Part shown: piece after piece, positions 9,631-19,433 of the stretch
How positions within the stretch are numbered: the first letter of the stretch is position 1
Layout: each line of letters begins with the position of its first letter
Assembly (NCBI GenBank): GCA_002483345.1
Contig: DLHS01000015.1
Coordinates: 1,197-65,196 of the forward strand
Length of the DNA stretch: 64,000 nucleotides
From: Bacteroidetes bacterium UBA7662
GTDB taxonomy: Bacteria > Bacteroidota > Bacteroidia > UBA7662
Direction of reading: 5' to 3'
The notes under the pieces: generated by a model
Seen by the model: the letters and a program-made list of their open reading frames with translations, nothing else
Told to the model about the DNA's origin: nothing
The model's database searches: none
Made by a program: the position numbers and the translations under genes

Positions 9631-10383
9631 ATGAAAAAGATTCTACTCCTCGCTTTGTTTGCCGGCAGTTTTATTCGTGTTCTGGCACAGGCTCCCATGC
9701 AGGGCCGCATCGTTTACAAAGAAACTGTTAAAATGAACATCAGCCTGCCACCCGAAATGCAGGCCATGATGGATTCTATGCCAAAGGAACGCAGTGTCAG
9801 CAAAGAACTTTACTTCAACGACAAGGCCACCTTGTATCAGAATATCCGAAAAGAAACCGACGACCAAACCATCTCCCATGAATCGGAAGGAATGAATTTG
9901 CGGTTCGTGATGAAAGAACCCTTGAACATTGTTTATACCGATCTTGATAAACGCACCATCACCGACCAGCGGGAGTTCATGGATCGTACTTTTCTGGTGT
10001 CATCAACCATCGACAGTCAGCTTTGGAAGCTGGGACAGGAAACAGAAACTATATTGGGTATGCCCTGTATGACCGCCAGCCGGAAAATCAAAGATCAGGA
10101 GGTTAAAGTGTGGTTCACAAACATGATACCTTACAGCAGCGGACCAGCCAGCCTGGCCAATCTGCCGGGTTTGATACTCAAAGCAGAATTTGATAATGGA
10201 AAACGGGTCATTACTGCTGTTTCTATAGATGAAAAAGTGCCGGATGAAAAAACTTTCAGGGCTCCCAAAGAAGGTAAGAAGGTAACAAAGGAAGAGTTCA
10301 ACCAAATTGTAGAAGAGAAAACCAAAGAAATGCAGGAGCAATTCGGAGGTTCCGGTGGCCAGCGTATCATCATCCGAAACTAA
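9631..10383 (+). CDS. GLPGLI family protein (exported)
   Basis: 250 residues with a signal peptide (MKKILLLALFAG to about VLAQ, residues 1-20). The family hallmark appears as NLPGLILKAEF near residue 178, preceded by a WFTNMIPYSSGPA segment. The C-terminus is charged and Gly-rich (EQFGGSGGQR). GLPGLI proteins are periplasmic or secreted Bacteroidota proteins of unknown biochemical role. They are typically encoded next to an outer-membrane beta-barrel with a carboxypeptidase-like plug domain, as here: the partner starts 6 bp downstream. Transcription probably starts from the TAATTTCG element at 9608 under the TTAA array. The pairing and the array suggest an envelope-related, regulated function. 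Confidence 0.85.
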   Translation: MKKILLLALFAGSFIRVLAQAPMQGRIVYKETVKMNISLPPEMQAMMDSMPKERSVSKELYFNDKATLYQNIRKETDDQTISHESEGMNLRFVMKEPLNIVYTDLDKRTITDQREFMDRTFLVSSTIDSQLWKLGQETETILGMPCMTASRKIKDQEVKVWFTNMIPYSSGPASLANLPGLILKAEFDNGKRVITAVSIDEKVPDEKTFRAPKEGKKVTKEEFNQIVEEKTKEMQEQFGGSGGQRIIIRN

Positions 10384-10389
10384 GATCCG

Positions 10390-13134
10390 ATGCGATATTG
10401 GCTATTACTCTTACTGCTCCCGGTGAGCGGCTGGTCGCAGACTGGCAACTTGCGAGGTAATCTGATTGATGACCAGACAAAACCACTCATTTTTGCAACG
10501 GTTGCATTGTTGCAACCGGCCGATTCAACCCTGGCAGTCTTTGCTATTTCAGATGCGCAGGGGGCTTTTGAACTCAAAAATATCAAGGCCGGCACCTATC
10601 TGCTGCAGGCCTCTTTTTTAGGCCATAAAACCTATTATAGCTCCCTTACCTATCCCCGTACGGAAGGTGCCGAGCTGGGAACACTTGTGTTACCCCGTAA
10701 TTCCACTTTGTTGGGAACAGTAGAGGTACAGGAAGAAGCGGTACCTATTACTATCAAAAAGGATACTATCGAGTACAATGCAGGCTCCTTTAAAACCCGG
10801 GAAGATGCGCCTGTGGAAGATTTACTGCGCAAACTTCCGGGAGTGGAAGTAGATCGTTCCGGGAATATCAAAGCCGGTGGAGAAAATGTAAAAAGGGTGC
10901 TTGTAGATGGAAAAGAGTTCTTTGGCGATGACCCCAAAGTCGCCACCAAAAACCTGCCGGCAGATGCCATTAAAAAAGTGCAGGTTTACGACCAGAAATC
11001 GGATGAAACAGAACTGACCGGTATTGATGATGGCAGTCGGGAAAAAACCATCAATCTGCTACTGAAAGATGATAAAAAACAGGCTTGGCTGGGAGAGTTG
11101 CAGGCGGGAGGTGGTACCGACGAACGTTTTAAAGGGGCTGCCAAAGCTTTTCGCTTCAGTCGCAAACACCAGTTTGCAGCCCTCGGCATGATGAACAATA
11201 TCAACCAGTTTGGTTTTACACTTTCTGATTATATAAGTTTTAATGGTGGGTTTCAAGGGATGGGTAGTGGAGGAGGAGGAGGGATGCAACTCAATGGCAA
11301 TCTCCCCATTGATTTCGGCCAGCAACAAACAGGACTCATTACTTCGGGTGCAGGAGGTTTAAACTACAGCTACGAGCCCAGACGTTTTCACAGGCTGTCA
11401 ACCAGCTACCTCGCCAATGGGTCGAATAAAGCTCTGACAGAAGACAGTTATACACGTAATTTTCTTGAAACAGGAGACTTCGAAAGAGAAGACCGAAACA
11501 GACAAAACGAACGAACCATAGCCCACCGGTTTAACCTGGCTTACCGAAACCGCTTCGACAGTACCCGGAACCTCACTACCAGCGGTTCGCTGGAATGGAG
11601 CCGGGCTGAGCAGACTTCTGACAGAATTGCCAGATCCATGAGGGAGGATGTAATTCAGAATGAACAGAACAGTCTTTCGGAAACAAATAACGATGTACTC
11701 TCTACCAATGCCAGGGCAGCTTATCTCAAACGTTTTTCAGGTAAATGGAGCCTGTTCCGCATCAGCAGTGATCTGAACTACCGACACGACCTGAGTCAGA
11801 TACAACGTAATAATCTCACCCTGTTTCTGGGGAATCCTGCTCCCTTTATACTCAATCAGTACCAGGATAACCTGATAAACAGGTATCAACAGAATTTTCA
11901 GAGCTCTGCAACCTATTCACTTGGCAAGGGCTATCTGCTCGAACCAGCTTTTCAGGCCGGGTGGACGTCGGAAACACTCAAGCGCCAGCAGGGTATTACG
12001 GATGCGCCACCCATCGATTCGGTGAGCCCGGTGTATGAACGCAGTTACAGTTATATGCGTCCTGGTCTGGTGTTTCGCAAAAGTACCAAAAAAACACAGT
12101 GGAGTTTGGCAGCCTATGCGGAGTGGGGAAATCAAAGTCAGTCGGGGGCGCAGCTGACAGACACAAACAGCCACTATTTTTTCCTTTTGCCTCGTTTCAG
12201 CTTTGAACATGAGATTAAAAACGGAAGGAGAATGAGTGTAAATTATGATGCCAGGGTAAATGCGCCTTCCGCGGGCCAGCTTTTACCGGTTGTCAATAAT
12301 CTGAATCCACTCAGTGTCACGAATGGAAACCGTTTGCTTAAACCAGAACAATTACACACGCTTTCTGCCTCTTACTTTTTATTCGACCAGTTTAGTTTCA
12401 CGAGCTTTTTTGTGAACGGCAACCTGACCTATACGGCCGACAAAGTGAATTGGGCCAGAACGGTGTTGCCGGATTTAAGTCAGCGGCTTTCTCCCCTGAA
12501 TGTGCGCGACGATTATAATGCCCGGTTCTCAGCCGAGTTTAATACCCCCATCCGTAAACTGGGCATTTCTGTCAGGATGCGAACCAGTCAGACTTATAAC
12601 CAGGGTATCAGTTTTGTGAACAGTATCGAAAACATTAATTATAACTACGGACAGGAGTATGGCCTCACGCTTGAAAACCGTAAAAAGGAAAAATGGGACA
12701 TAGCCATAGGCGCAACCCTGTCTTTCTCAGATGCCCGCTATTCGGTTCAGTCAAATCTCAATAACAAATATTCAAATTTAGGCAGCTTCACGGAGATCCG
12801 GTTTACGCCATCTAATACCTGGAATACCGGACTGACCGTAGATGTGACCCGTTACAATGCCCAAAGTTTCAATCAACAGGTGCTCGTCCCGCTTGTTAAG
12901 TGGGAGATGCAGTATTATTTTCTGAAGGCACGCAGGGGTAGTCTGGGCCTGGAAATATTTGATATTCTTAATCAGAATACTGGTATACAGCGTATTAGTG
13001 AGCTCAATTATTTGCAGGAGAAACGTTCCAACATCATTGGCCGCTATGCCATGCTTTCTTTCAAATACCGGCTGAACAAATTTGATACCGGTGAGGGAAA
13101 GGGAATGGAAATACGGGTTGGTTCGAGGCGTTGA
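10390..13134 (+). CDS. TonB-dependent-receptor-like outer membrane beta-barrel protein with carboxypeptidase-regulatory-like N-domain
   Basis: 914 residues. A signal peptide (MRYWLLLLLLPVSGWSQ) is followed by a carboxypeptidase-regulatory-like Ig fold (GNLRGNLIDDQTKPL through GHKTYYSS, about residues 20-90), then a plug-like domain (APVEDLLRKLPGVEVDRSG to VQVYDQKSDE), then a long aromatic-rich barrel to the C-terminus (outer membrane protein beta-barrel family). A Gly-rich loop (GMGSGGGGGMQ) lies near residue 295. It probably sits in the outer membrane; substrate and energisation are unknown, and no clear TonB box is visible. It forms an operon with the GLPGLI gene 6 bp upstream and ends before a terminator at 13163. 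Confidence 0.88.
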   Translation: MRYWLLLLLLPVSGWSQTGNLRGNLIDDQTKPLIFATVALLQPADSTLAVFAISDAQGAFELKNIKAGTYLLQASFLGHKTYYSSLTYPRTEGAELGTLVLPRNSTLLGTVEVQEEAVPITIKKDTIEYNAGSFKTREDAPVEDLLRKLPGVEVDRSGNIKAGGENVKRVLVDGKEFFGDDPKVATKNLPADAIKKVQVYDQKSDETELTGIDDGSREKTINLLLKDDKKQAWLGELQAGGGTDERFKGAAKAFRFSRKHQFAALGMMNNINQFGFTLSDYISFNGGFQGMGSGGGGGMQLNGNLPIDFGQQQTGLITSGAGGLNYSYEPRRFHRLSTSYLANGSNKALTEDSYTRNFLETGDFEREDRNRQNERTIAHRFNLAYRNRFDSTRNLTTSGSLEWSRAEQTSDRIARSMREDVIQNEQNSLSETNNDVLSTNARAAYLKRFSGKWSLFRISSDLNYRHDLSQIQRNNLTLFLGNPAPFILNQYQDNLINRYQQNFQSSATYSLGKGYLLEPAFQAGWTSETLKRQQGITDAPPIDSVSPVYERSYSYMRPGLVFRKSTKKTQWSLAAYAEWGNQSQSGAQLTDTNSHYFFLLPRFSFEHEIKNGRRMSVNYDARVNAPSAGQLLPVVNNLNPLSVTNGNRLLKPEQLHTLSASYFLFDQFSFTSFFVNGNLTYTADKVNWARTVLPDLSQRLSPLNVRDDYNARFSAEFNTPIRKLGISVRMRTSQTYNQGISFVNSIENINYNYGQEYGLTLENRKKEKWDIAIGATLSFSDARYSVQSNLNNKYSNLGSFTEIRFTPSNTWNTGLTVDVTRYNAQSFNQQVLVPLVKWEMQYYFLKARRGSLGLEIFDILNQNTGIQRISELNYLQEKRSNIIGRYAMLSFKYRLNKFDTGEGKGMEIRVGSRR

Positions 13135-13162
13135 ACCCAGCTTGTTTAGAAAGATTATAAAT

Positions 13163-13196
13163 GACCGCCTGGTGCAAACCTGAGCGGTCTTTTTAT
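13163..13196 (+). terminator. Terminator after the GLPGLI/barrel operon
   Basis: GACCGC (13163-13168) pairs with GCGGTC (13184-13189), with an inner GGT/ACC pairing around GCAA, followed by TTTTTATT. Confidence 0.85.
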
Positions 13197-13227
13197 TGTA
13201 TTTCTAAGTGTGTCATTGGTATTTTTA
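13196..13227 (+). promoter_or_regulatory. Probable promoter of sdhCAB
   Basis: TTG at 13196-13198 and TATTTTTA at 13220-13227 (one mismatch to TAnnTTTG) are separated by 21 bp, about the usual spacing for the Bacteroidota -33/-7 promoter. The predicted RNA start is about 20 nt before the sdhC ATG. Confidence 0.5.
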
Positions 13228-13251
13228 CATCCGTCTAACCAAGGCTTAAGC

Positions 13252-13938
13252 ATGAACAACTTAACTACTTTGCTCAAATCTTCCATCGGCCGCAAACTGA
13301 TGATGGCATTAACGGGACTGTTTCTTGTCCTGTTCCTGCTCATTCACCTGATAGGGAACTTACAATTGCTTATTCCGGATGGTGGAGAGGCGTTCAATAT
13401 ATATGCCCATACCATGGGGAACAATCCGCTCATACAGATTGTATCCAAACTCAATTTTCTCTTCATTATTCTACATGTTATTTATTCCATTTGGTTAAGT
13501 CGTCTGAACAAGGCAGCCCGCCCCATCGGATATGCGGGTAAACCCGCCCAGGCTACCAGCACACTTTCCAGTCGTAATATGGGTATACTGGGTACCTTGA
13601 TTCTTGCTTTTCTGCTGGTGCATTTGAAAGGCTTCTGGTATGAGTTCAAAACTGGTGCCGATATCATGATGGTCACCTATGGTACTGAAACTATTCCGGA
13701 TGTATTCCCGGTTGTAGCTACTGCTTACAGCAATGTTTGGTATGCTGCCTTTTATGTCATCATGATGGGGGTTGTTGGTTTTCACCTGTACCACGGTTTT
13801 CAAAGTGCTTTTCAGACACTGGGACTGGGCTACAACAAATACAAAAAGTTGATTCAAACTGCAGGTACCTTGTTTGCCATCCTGGTACCTGCGCTTTTCG
13901 CGCTCATTCCGATCGTGATGTATATTCAGAATGCTTAA
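13252..13938 (+). CDS. sdhC: Succinate dehydrogenase cytochrome b subunit (type B)
   Basis: 228 residues from the ATG giving MNNLTTLLKSSIGRK; a longer upstream frame from 13210 would add 14 unlikely residues. Five hydrophobic segments are visible (starting ALTGLFLVLFLLIHLIG, LNFLFIILHVIY, GILGTLILAFLLVH, VWYAAFYVIMMGVVGFHLYHG and FAILVPALFALIPIV). His residues in LIHLIGN, ILHVIY, LVHLKG and GFHLYHG are candidate ligands for the two haems of type-B enzymes. It anchors SdhAB to the inner membrane and passes electrons to menaquinone. It is the first gene of sdhCAB, the arrangement of Bacillus/Wolinella-like enzymes, which have one large anchor and no SdhD. Confidence 0.93.
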   Translation: MNNLTTLLKSSIGRKLMMALTGLFLVLFLLIHLIGNLQLLIPDGGEAFNIYAHTMGNNPLIQIVSKLNFLFIILHVIYSIWLSRLNKAARPIGYAGKPAQATSTLSSRNMGILGTLILAFLLVHLKGFWYEFKTGADIMMVTYGTETIPDVFPVVATAYSNVWYAAFYVIMMGVVGFHLYHGFQSAFQTLGLGYNKYKKLIQTAGTLFAILVPALFALIPIVMYIQNA

Positions 13939-13956
13939 AGACATAAATCCCGCAGC

Positions 13957-15894
13957 ATGAAGCTAGACGCCAAAATACCTGCCGGTGCATTGCCCGAAAA
14001 ATGGACAAAGTACCGTTCTACCGTTCGCCTGGTAAGCCCGGCCAACAAACGTAAAATCGACATCATTGTGGTGGGTACCGGTCTTGCCGGTGCTTCAGCG
14101 GCTGCCTCACTGGCAGAGCTGGGTTATAAAGTAAAAGCATTTTGTTTTCAGGACAGTCCGCGCCGTGCACACTCTATTGCTGCACAAGGAGGGATTAATG
14201 CCGCCAAAAACTATCAGAACGATGGTGACAGCGTTTTCCGGCTGTTTTACGATACCATCAAAGGCGGTGATTACCGTGCCCGCGAAGCCAATGTACACCG
14301 TCTGGCAGAAGTGAGTGGTAGTATCATCGACCAATGTGTGGCACAGGGTGTTCCTTTTGCCCGTGAATACGGTGGATTGCTGGATAACCGTTCTTTTGGC
14401 GGTACCCAGGTGTCCCGTACTTTCTACGCCCGCGGTCAGACCGGCCAGCAATTGCTGCTGGGTGCATATTCGGCACTCAGTCGTCAGATCGAAAAAGGGC
14501 AGGTGGAGATGTTCAGCCGCCACGAAATGGTGGAAGTGGTGATGGTAGACGGCAAAGCCCGTGGGATCATCGCCCGGGATCTGGTAAGTGGTAAACTTGA
14601 GCGTCACAGCGGGCATGCTGTGGTGATTGCCAGTGGCGGTTACGGCAATGTATTTTATTTGTCGACCAACGCCATGGGCTCAAATGTAACAGCAGCCTGG
14701 AAGGCGCACAAGCAGGGTGCATTGTTTGGTAATCCTTGTTTTACCCAGATTCACCCCACCTGCCTGCCTCAGACAGGTGAATATCAGTCCAAACTCACCC
14801 TCATGTCGGAATCGCTCCGCAACGATGGCAGGGTTTGGGTTCCTAAAACGAAAGAAGACGCCAAAGCCATACAGGAAGGCCGTAAAAAGGCCTCGGATAT
14901 CGCTGAGGCAGACCGGGATTATTACCTGGAACGTAAGTACCCTGCCTTCGGTAACCTTGTGCCTCGCGACGTAGCCTCCCGGGCTGCCAAAGAGGCCTGT
15001 GATGAAGGTCGCGGTGTGGCACCTACCGGACTGGCCGTATTCCTCGATTTCCGTGACGCCATCAATCGCCTGGGCAAGGATGTTATCAGTGCCCGTTATG
15101 GCAATCTATTTGAGATGTACGATAAAATCACCGGTGACAATCCGTACGAAACACCGATGAAAATTTATCCGGCAGTTCACTATACCATGGGCGGTTTGTG
15201 GGTTGATTACAACCTGATGACCACAGTTCCTGGCCTCTATGCTATTGGAGAAGCCAATTTCTCAGACCATGGTGCCAACCGTCTCGGCGCTTCAGCCCTG
15301 ATGCAGGGATTGGCCGATGGTTATTTTGTATTGCCTTATACCATCGGAGATTATCTGGCAGACGAAATCGGAACCGGAAAAATCTCCACCGATGGCGACG
15401 CCTTTGTGCAGGCAGAACAAATCGTTACCGAACGCCAGAAAAGACTGATGGGTATCAAAGGCAAACAATCGGTAGAAAGTTTCCACCGTCGTCTGGGCAA
15501 AATCATGTGGGAGTACTGTGGTATGGCCCGCAATGAAGAAGGCCTTACCAAGGCCCGCGATATGATCCGCGCACTCCGGGATGAGTTCTGGAGCGATGTG
15601 CGTATACCAGGTACTATGGAAGAGTTTAATCCGGAACTGGACAAAGCAGGCCGCGTCGCCGACTTCCTCGAACTGGGCGAACTGATGGTGATAGATGCCC
15701 TCGTTCGAAAAGAATCTTGCGGAGGTCATTTCCGTCTGGAAAGTCAGACCCCTGAAGGAGAAGCCAAACGCGACGATGATAATTTCGCTTTTGTATCGGC
15801 CTGGGAATTCAACGGACTCGAAGGTGATCCGATACTCCACCAGGAAAATCTTGAATTTGAAGCTGTTAAACTCACACAAAGGAGCTATAAATAA
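13957..15894 (+). CDS. sdhA: Succinate dehydrogenase/fumarate reductase flavoprotein subunit
   Basis: 645 residues. The FAD-binding Rossmann motif GTGLAGASAAASLAELG lies near residue 36. The flavinylation-region motif SIAAQGGINAAKNY contains the candidate His (RRAHSIAAQGG) for covalent FAD. Active-site segments include QTGQQLLLGA, FGNPCFTQIHPTCLP and the late GEANFSDHGANRLGASALMQG. It oxidises succinate to fumarate in the TCA cycle, or the reverse. The gene lies 18 bp after sdhC and overlaps the sdhB ATG by one base (TAATG), so translation is probably coupled. Confidence 0.97.
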   Translation: MKLDAKIPAGALPEKWTKYRSTVRLVSPANKRKIDIIVVGTGLAGASAAASLAELGYKVKAFCFQDSPRRAHSIAAQGGINAAKNYQNDGDSVFRLFYDTIKGGDYRAREANVHRLAEVSGSIIDQCVAQGVPFAREYGGLLDNRSFGGTQVSRTFYARGQTGQQLLLGAYSALSRQIEKGQVEMFSRHEMVEVVMVDGKARGIIARDLVSGKLERHSGHAVVIASGGYGNVFYLSTNAMGSNVTAAWKAHKQGALFGNPCFTQIHPTCLPQTGEYQSKLTLMSESLRNDGRVWVPKTKEDAKAIQEGRKKASDIAEADRDYYLERKYPAFGNLVPRDVASRAAKEACDEGRGVAPTGLAVFLDFRDAINRLGKDVISARYGNLFEMYDKITGDNPYETPMKIYPAVHYTMGGLWVDYNLMTTVPGLYAIGEANFSDHGANRLGASALMQGLADGYFVLPYTIGDYLADEIGTGKISTDGDAFVQAEQIVTERQKRLMGIKGKQSVESFHRRLGKIMWEYCGMARNEEGLTKARDMIRALRDEFWSDVRIPGTMEEFNPELDKAGRVADFLELGELMVIDALVRKESCGGHFRLESQTPEGEAKRDDDNFAFVSAWEFNGLEGDPILHQENLEFEAVKLTQRSYK

Positions 15895-16658
15895 TGGGCA
15901 AAGAAAATATCGGCCTTACACTCAAAGTGTGGCGCCAGAAAAATGAGGCCGACAAGGGCCATTTTGAGACCTACAAACTCAGCGAAGTATCTACCCACGC
16001 ATCTTTCCTCGAAATGATTGATGTGCTCAACGAACAGCTCATCGTAGAAGGAAAAGATCCGGTAGCCTTCGACCACGATTGCCGGGAAGGAATCTGTGGT
16101 ATGTGCAGCATGTACATCAACGGCCGTGCCCACGGTCCGCAGTCAGCTACCACCACCTGTCAGTTACACATGCGCCATTTCAACGATGGCGAAACCATCA
16201 CCATTGAACCATGGCGCGCAGCACCCTTCCCTGTTATCAAAGATCTGACCGTTGACCGTTCAGCTTTCGATCAGATCATGGCCGCCGGTGGTTATGTATC
16301 TGTAAATACCGGTAATGCGCCCGATGGGAATGCCATGCCGATTCCGAAGGAAGATGCTGATGAGGCATTTAATGCCGCCGCCTGTATTGGTTGCGGCGCA
16401 TGTGTGGCTGCCTGCAAAAATGCCTCAGCTATGTTGTTCGTATCTGCCAAAGTATCACAATACGCGCTTTTACCACAGGGTCAGCCTGAACGCAAAGAAC
16501 GTGTGCTGAAAATGGTGGCGAAAATGGACGAACTGGGTTTTGGAAACTGCACCAATACGGGTGCATGTGAGGCTGAATGTCCTAAAGGCATCAGCATTAC
16601 AAACATTGCCCGCCTGAACCGGGAATTTCTGAGTGCTTCCCTGACACCAGGGCATTAA
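15894..16658 (+). CDS. sdhB: Succinate dehydrogenase iron-sulfur subunit
   Basis: 254 residues. The [2Fe-2S] ligands lie in CREGICGMC and TTTCQLH near residues 65-90; the [4Fe-4S] motif is CIGCGACVAAC near 165; the remaining cluster ligands are in CTNTGACEAECPKGI near 220. It relays electrons from SdhA flavin to the haems and quinone site of SdhC. The start ATG overlaps the sdhA stop. A clear AAAGGAG lies at 15878-15884, nine bases before the ATG; such a sequence is rare in this window and may secure SdhB stoichiometry. A terminator follows at 16681. Confidence 0.97.
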   Translation: MGKENIGLTLKVWRQKNEADKGHFETYKLSEVSTHASFLEMIDVLNEQLIVEGKDPVAFDHDCREGICGMCSMYINGRAHGPQSATTTCQLHMRHFNDGETITIEPWRAAPFPVIKDLTVDRSAFDQIMAAGGYVSVNTGNAPDGNAMPIPKEDADEAFNAAACIGCGACVAACKNASAMLFVSAKVSQYALLPQGQPERKERVLKMVAKMDELGFGNCTNTGACEAECPKGISITNIARLNREFLSASLTPGH

Positions 16659-16680
16659 AATATCATCAATTCTGTGTAAA

Positions 16681-16713
16681 AATCCGGCTGTAGTGAACAG
16701 TCGGATTTTTTTA
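16681..16713 (+). terminator. Terminator of sdhCAB
   Basis: AATCCGGCTGT (16681-16691) pairs with ACAGTCGGATT (16697-16707) with one mismatch around an AGTGA loop, followed by a TTTTT run. Confidence 0.92.
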
Positions 16714-16766
16714 TGGTTAAATTTAAAGTCAGACGCACTAAAACCGGCTGACTTGCATTGATACCC

Positions 16767-19424
16767 ATGATGGTTTTTCGTAGGTTTTCCTTCGTTTTAT
16801 TTTGCCTGTTGTGCTTTGCCCAACTCGCGATGGCTACCCACAACCGGGGTGGAGAAATCACTTACAGGCATATCAGCGGACTGACTTATGAAGTTAAAAT
16901 TGTCACTTATACCAAAGAATCAAATGCAGCGGACAGACCTGTTCTGGAGGTTAACTGGAATTATGGCGGGCGTTTAGATTCTATCCCCCGTCTTCCACCA
17001 CCCAATGGCCGTGTTTCGGTAGGGAACGACATTGCGAGGAATACTTACATTGTAAATCATACTTTTCCGGGTGCAGGGACGTATAAAATTTCAGTACTTG
17101 ATCCAAACAGGGTTGGAGGTGTGGCCAATATCAATCTGGGAGCCTCGGTGAATGTGCCTTTTTACATCGAAACCTTTCTGGTTATCAACCCATTTCTGGG
17201 CCCTAACAGCTCGCCGATTCTGAGTTTTCCGCCGATTGATATCGGATGCACGTTCCGGCTGTTTACCCATAATCCCGGTGCATCCGACCCCGACGGGGAC
17301 AGCCTGAGTTACAGACTTGTAGATTGCCGGGGTGAAAATGGTCTGCCGGTTCCAAATTATAGTTATCCGGATTTCCCGCCTTTTCTCAGGATAGATCAGA
17401 ATGGCGATTTTGTATGGGACGTTCCCAGAACCCCGGGTATTTATAATTTTGCCATTCTCATCGAAGAATGGAGAAGAGGAATCAAGGTCGGCTCGGTGGT
17501 ACGCGACTTTCAGGTTGATATAGCTGCCTGCAATAACCGGCCACCGGAATTTGATGCTTTGGAAGATACCTGCGTTACGGCCGGGACCCTGTTGCAATTT
17601 CCTGTGACCGCCCGCGATCCGGATGCCCACATGGTAACCATGACTGCCGTGGGAGGGCCATTTGCTCCGCCAAGGGGTTTTGTGACTAGCAGCCCTGCTA
17701 ATTTTCCGCAAGCTGTTTCCAACCCCGTTGTGGTCACAGCTCAATTTCAATGGCAAACTAGCTGCGATCATATACGCAGGGAACCCTATCCTGTTACTTT
17801 CAGAGCTGAAGACAATGGGAATCCCAAACTGGTTGCCTACAAAACAATCAACATCCGCGTTATTGCGCCGGCGCCTGAGAACCTGACCGCTAACTCCGCG
17901 GGAGGCAAAATAACGCTTGATTTTGACCCGTCGGTTTGCGCCGATGCCATTGGCTATAAAATCTACAGAAGACAAGGCTCAAACCTGTTTGCCATTGACA
18001 GTTGCCAGACCGGCCTGCCAGGCGGGACAGGCTATGTATTACTGGATACCCTGATGGGACTGAATAATACAAACTATGTTGACGACAACAACGGCGAAGG
18101 TCTGGCGGCAGGTGAGACATATTGCTACCGGGTCACCGCTTTTTTTTCCTCCTTTAATTTTGACCCATTGGGAGGAGCAGAAAGTAAGGTGTCAGAAGAG
18201 GTTTGCCAGGAGGTGAAGCGGGATTTACCAGTCATATCGAGGGCTACAGTAATGGTTACAGACCCTTTAAGCGGGATTATCCAACTGGAGTGGGAAGCCC
18301 CCCTTGAATTGGATACCCTTCAATTTGCAGCACCTTATCGCTATGAAATTTACAGAAGCCCAGGTGTTAATGGCGCCGCTACCAACCGAACGCTGGTTAC
18401 AACCCTTAATTATAATTCAGCCATTGCCTTGTGGACAGACAGTATAGCTCTTGACAACAACATAAACACGAGAGAACTGGGTTATACGTATGAAATAGAT
18501 TTTTACGCTGCCGGTAGCCCTGATAAAGTTGGCAAAGTAAAGCCTTCCAGTTCCGTTTATCTCACGCTGGGGGAGACGGATGCTACGCTCAATCTGAATT
18601 GGGACTATGAGGTAAACTGGGTAAACGATTCCGTATACATCTTTCGGGAAGAAGCAGGTACTTTTGAGCTTATAGCTACAGTAGCGGGCAGTGAAAGGCA
18701 ATATGCAGATATAGGCCTTGTTAATAATCAGGAGTATTGTTATTACCTTTTGACCCGAGGTGCTTTTAATGCGTCGGATTTACCCGACAGTATATTGAAC
18801 GCGAGTAATATCATATGTGGTAGTCCCCGTGATACAGTGCCCCCTTGTCCGCCTCAAATCAGTGTCGATGGTAATTGTGATCTTTTCCGCAATGAAATCA
18901 GCTGGGTACAGGATGGCAGTTGCTCTCTTGATTTGTTACGTTGGAGGATTTATTATAAGGAAAATACAGGTGGAGAATATCAATTGCTTGATTCGTTGGA
19001 TGCAAATGCTGTAGAATTACGCTACAGCCACCTGAATCTTGTCAATTCAATAGCCGGTTGTTATGTGCTGACGGCCGTTGATTCAGCTTTTAACGAGAGC
19101 AGATTCAGTAACGAAGCCTGCGTTGAAAACTGTAAACTATACGAATTGCCCAACGTATTTACACCTAACGGAGATGGAATCAACGATATGTGGGTACCGC
19201 AGTCAGGTTTTAAATTTGTCGACAGAATTGATCTGGTAGTAGCCAACCGTTGGGGAAAAACCGTCTTTAAGACAAATGCCGCTGGTATTTACTGGAATGG
19301 CAATAATATGAACGGAGATGCCCTGGAAGGTGGAACGTATGTCTATACCATCCGCATATATTTCAGAACCCTGAATGGTGAGATTGCCGTTGACCGGCAA
19401 GGAATGGTGGAGTTAATCCGCTAA
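16767..19424 (+). CDS. T9SS type B (gliding motility-associated C-terminal domain) surface protein
   Basis: About 885 residues from the ATG-ATG at 16767/16770. The signal peptide ends near AMATHNRGG, a junction typical of this family. A cadherin/PKD-like N-terminal half (GASDPDGDSLSYRL, GDFVWDVPRTPGIYNF) is followed by three or four fibronectin-III-like domains (GYKIYRRQGS, YRYEIYRSPG, DSVYIFREEAG, LRWRIYYKEN). The last 90 residues are a CHU_C-type sorting domain (VFTPNGDGINDMW, NRWGKTVFKT, GTYVYTIRI). The protein is therefore probably secreted by T9SS and held on the surface; its ligand is unknown. ribE starts 10 bp downstream but has its own -7 box. Confidence 0.9.
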   Translation: MMVFRRFSFVLFCLLCFAQLAMATHNRGGEITYRHISGLTYEVKIVTYTKESNAADRPVLEVNWNYGGRLDSIPRLPPPNGRVSVGNDIARNTYIVNHTFPGAGTYKISVLDPNRVGGVANINLGASVNVPFYIETFLVINPFLGPNSSPILSFPPIDIGCTFRLFTHNPGASDPDGDSLSYRLVDCRGENGLPVPNYSYPDFPPFLRIDQNGDFVWDVPRTPGIYNFAILIEEWRRGIKVGSVVRDFQVDIAACNNRPPEFDALEDTCVTAGTLLQFPVTARDPDAHMVTMTAVGGPFAPPRGFVTSSPANFPQAVSNPVVVTAQFQWQTSCDHIRREPYPVTFRAEDNGNPKLVAYKTINIRVIAPAPENLTANSAGGKITLDFDPSVCADAIGYKIYRRQGSNLFAIDSCQTGLPGGTGYVLLDTLMGLNNTNYVDDNNGEGLAAGETYCYRVTAFFSSFNFDPLGGAESKVSEEVCQEVKRDLPVISRATVMVTDPLSGIIQLEWEAPLELDTLQFAAPYRYEIYRSPGVNGAATNRTLVTTLNYNSAIALWTDSIALDNNINTRELGYTYEIDFYAAGSPDKVGKVKPSSSVYLTLGETDATLNLNWDYEVNWVNDSVYIFREEAGTFELIATVAGSERQYADIGLVNNQEYCYYLLTRGAFNASDLPDSILNASNIICGSPRDTVPPCPPQISVDGNCDLFRNEISWVQDGSCSLDLLRWRIYYKENTGGEYQLLDSLDANAVELRYSHLNLVNSIAGCYVLTAVDSAFNESRFSNEACVENCKLYELPNVFTPNGDGINDMWVPQSGFKFVDRIDLVVANRWGKTVFKTNAAGIYWNGNNMNGDALEGGTYVYTIRIYFRTLNGEIAVDRQGMVELIR

Positions 19425-19429
19425 TTTTG
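19422..19429 (+). promoter_or_regulatory. -7 element TAATTTTG directly before ribE
   Basis: TAATTTTG matches the TAnnTTTG consensus perfectly, and its last G is 5 bases before the A of the ribE ATG. Transcription would start at or next to the start codon, giving a leaderless mRNA. It overlaps the stop codon of the upstream gene. Confidence 0.65.
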
Positions 19430-19433
19430 CCAC

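Noticed and set aside
17091..17975. 294-codon minus-strand frame opposite the T9SS type B gene
   Set aside because: The plus strand carries a full signal peptide-to-sorting-domain protein; the antisense frame has no recognisable motif.
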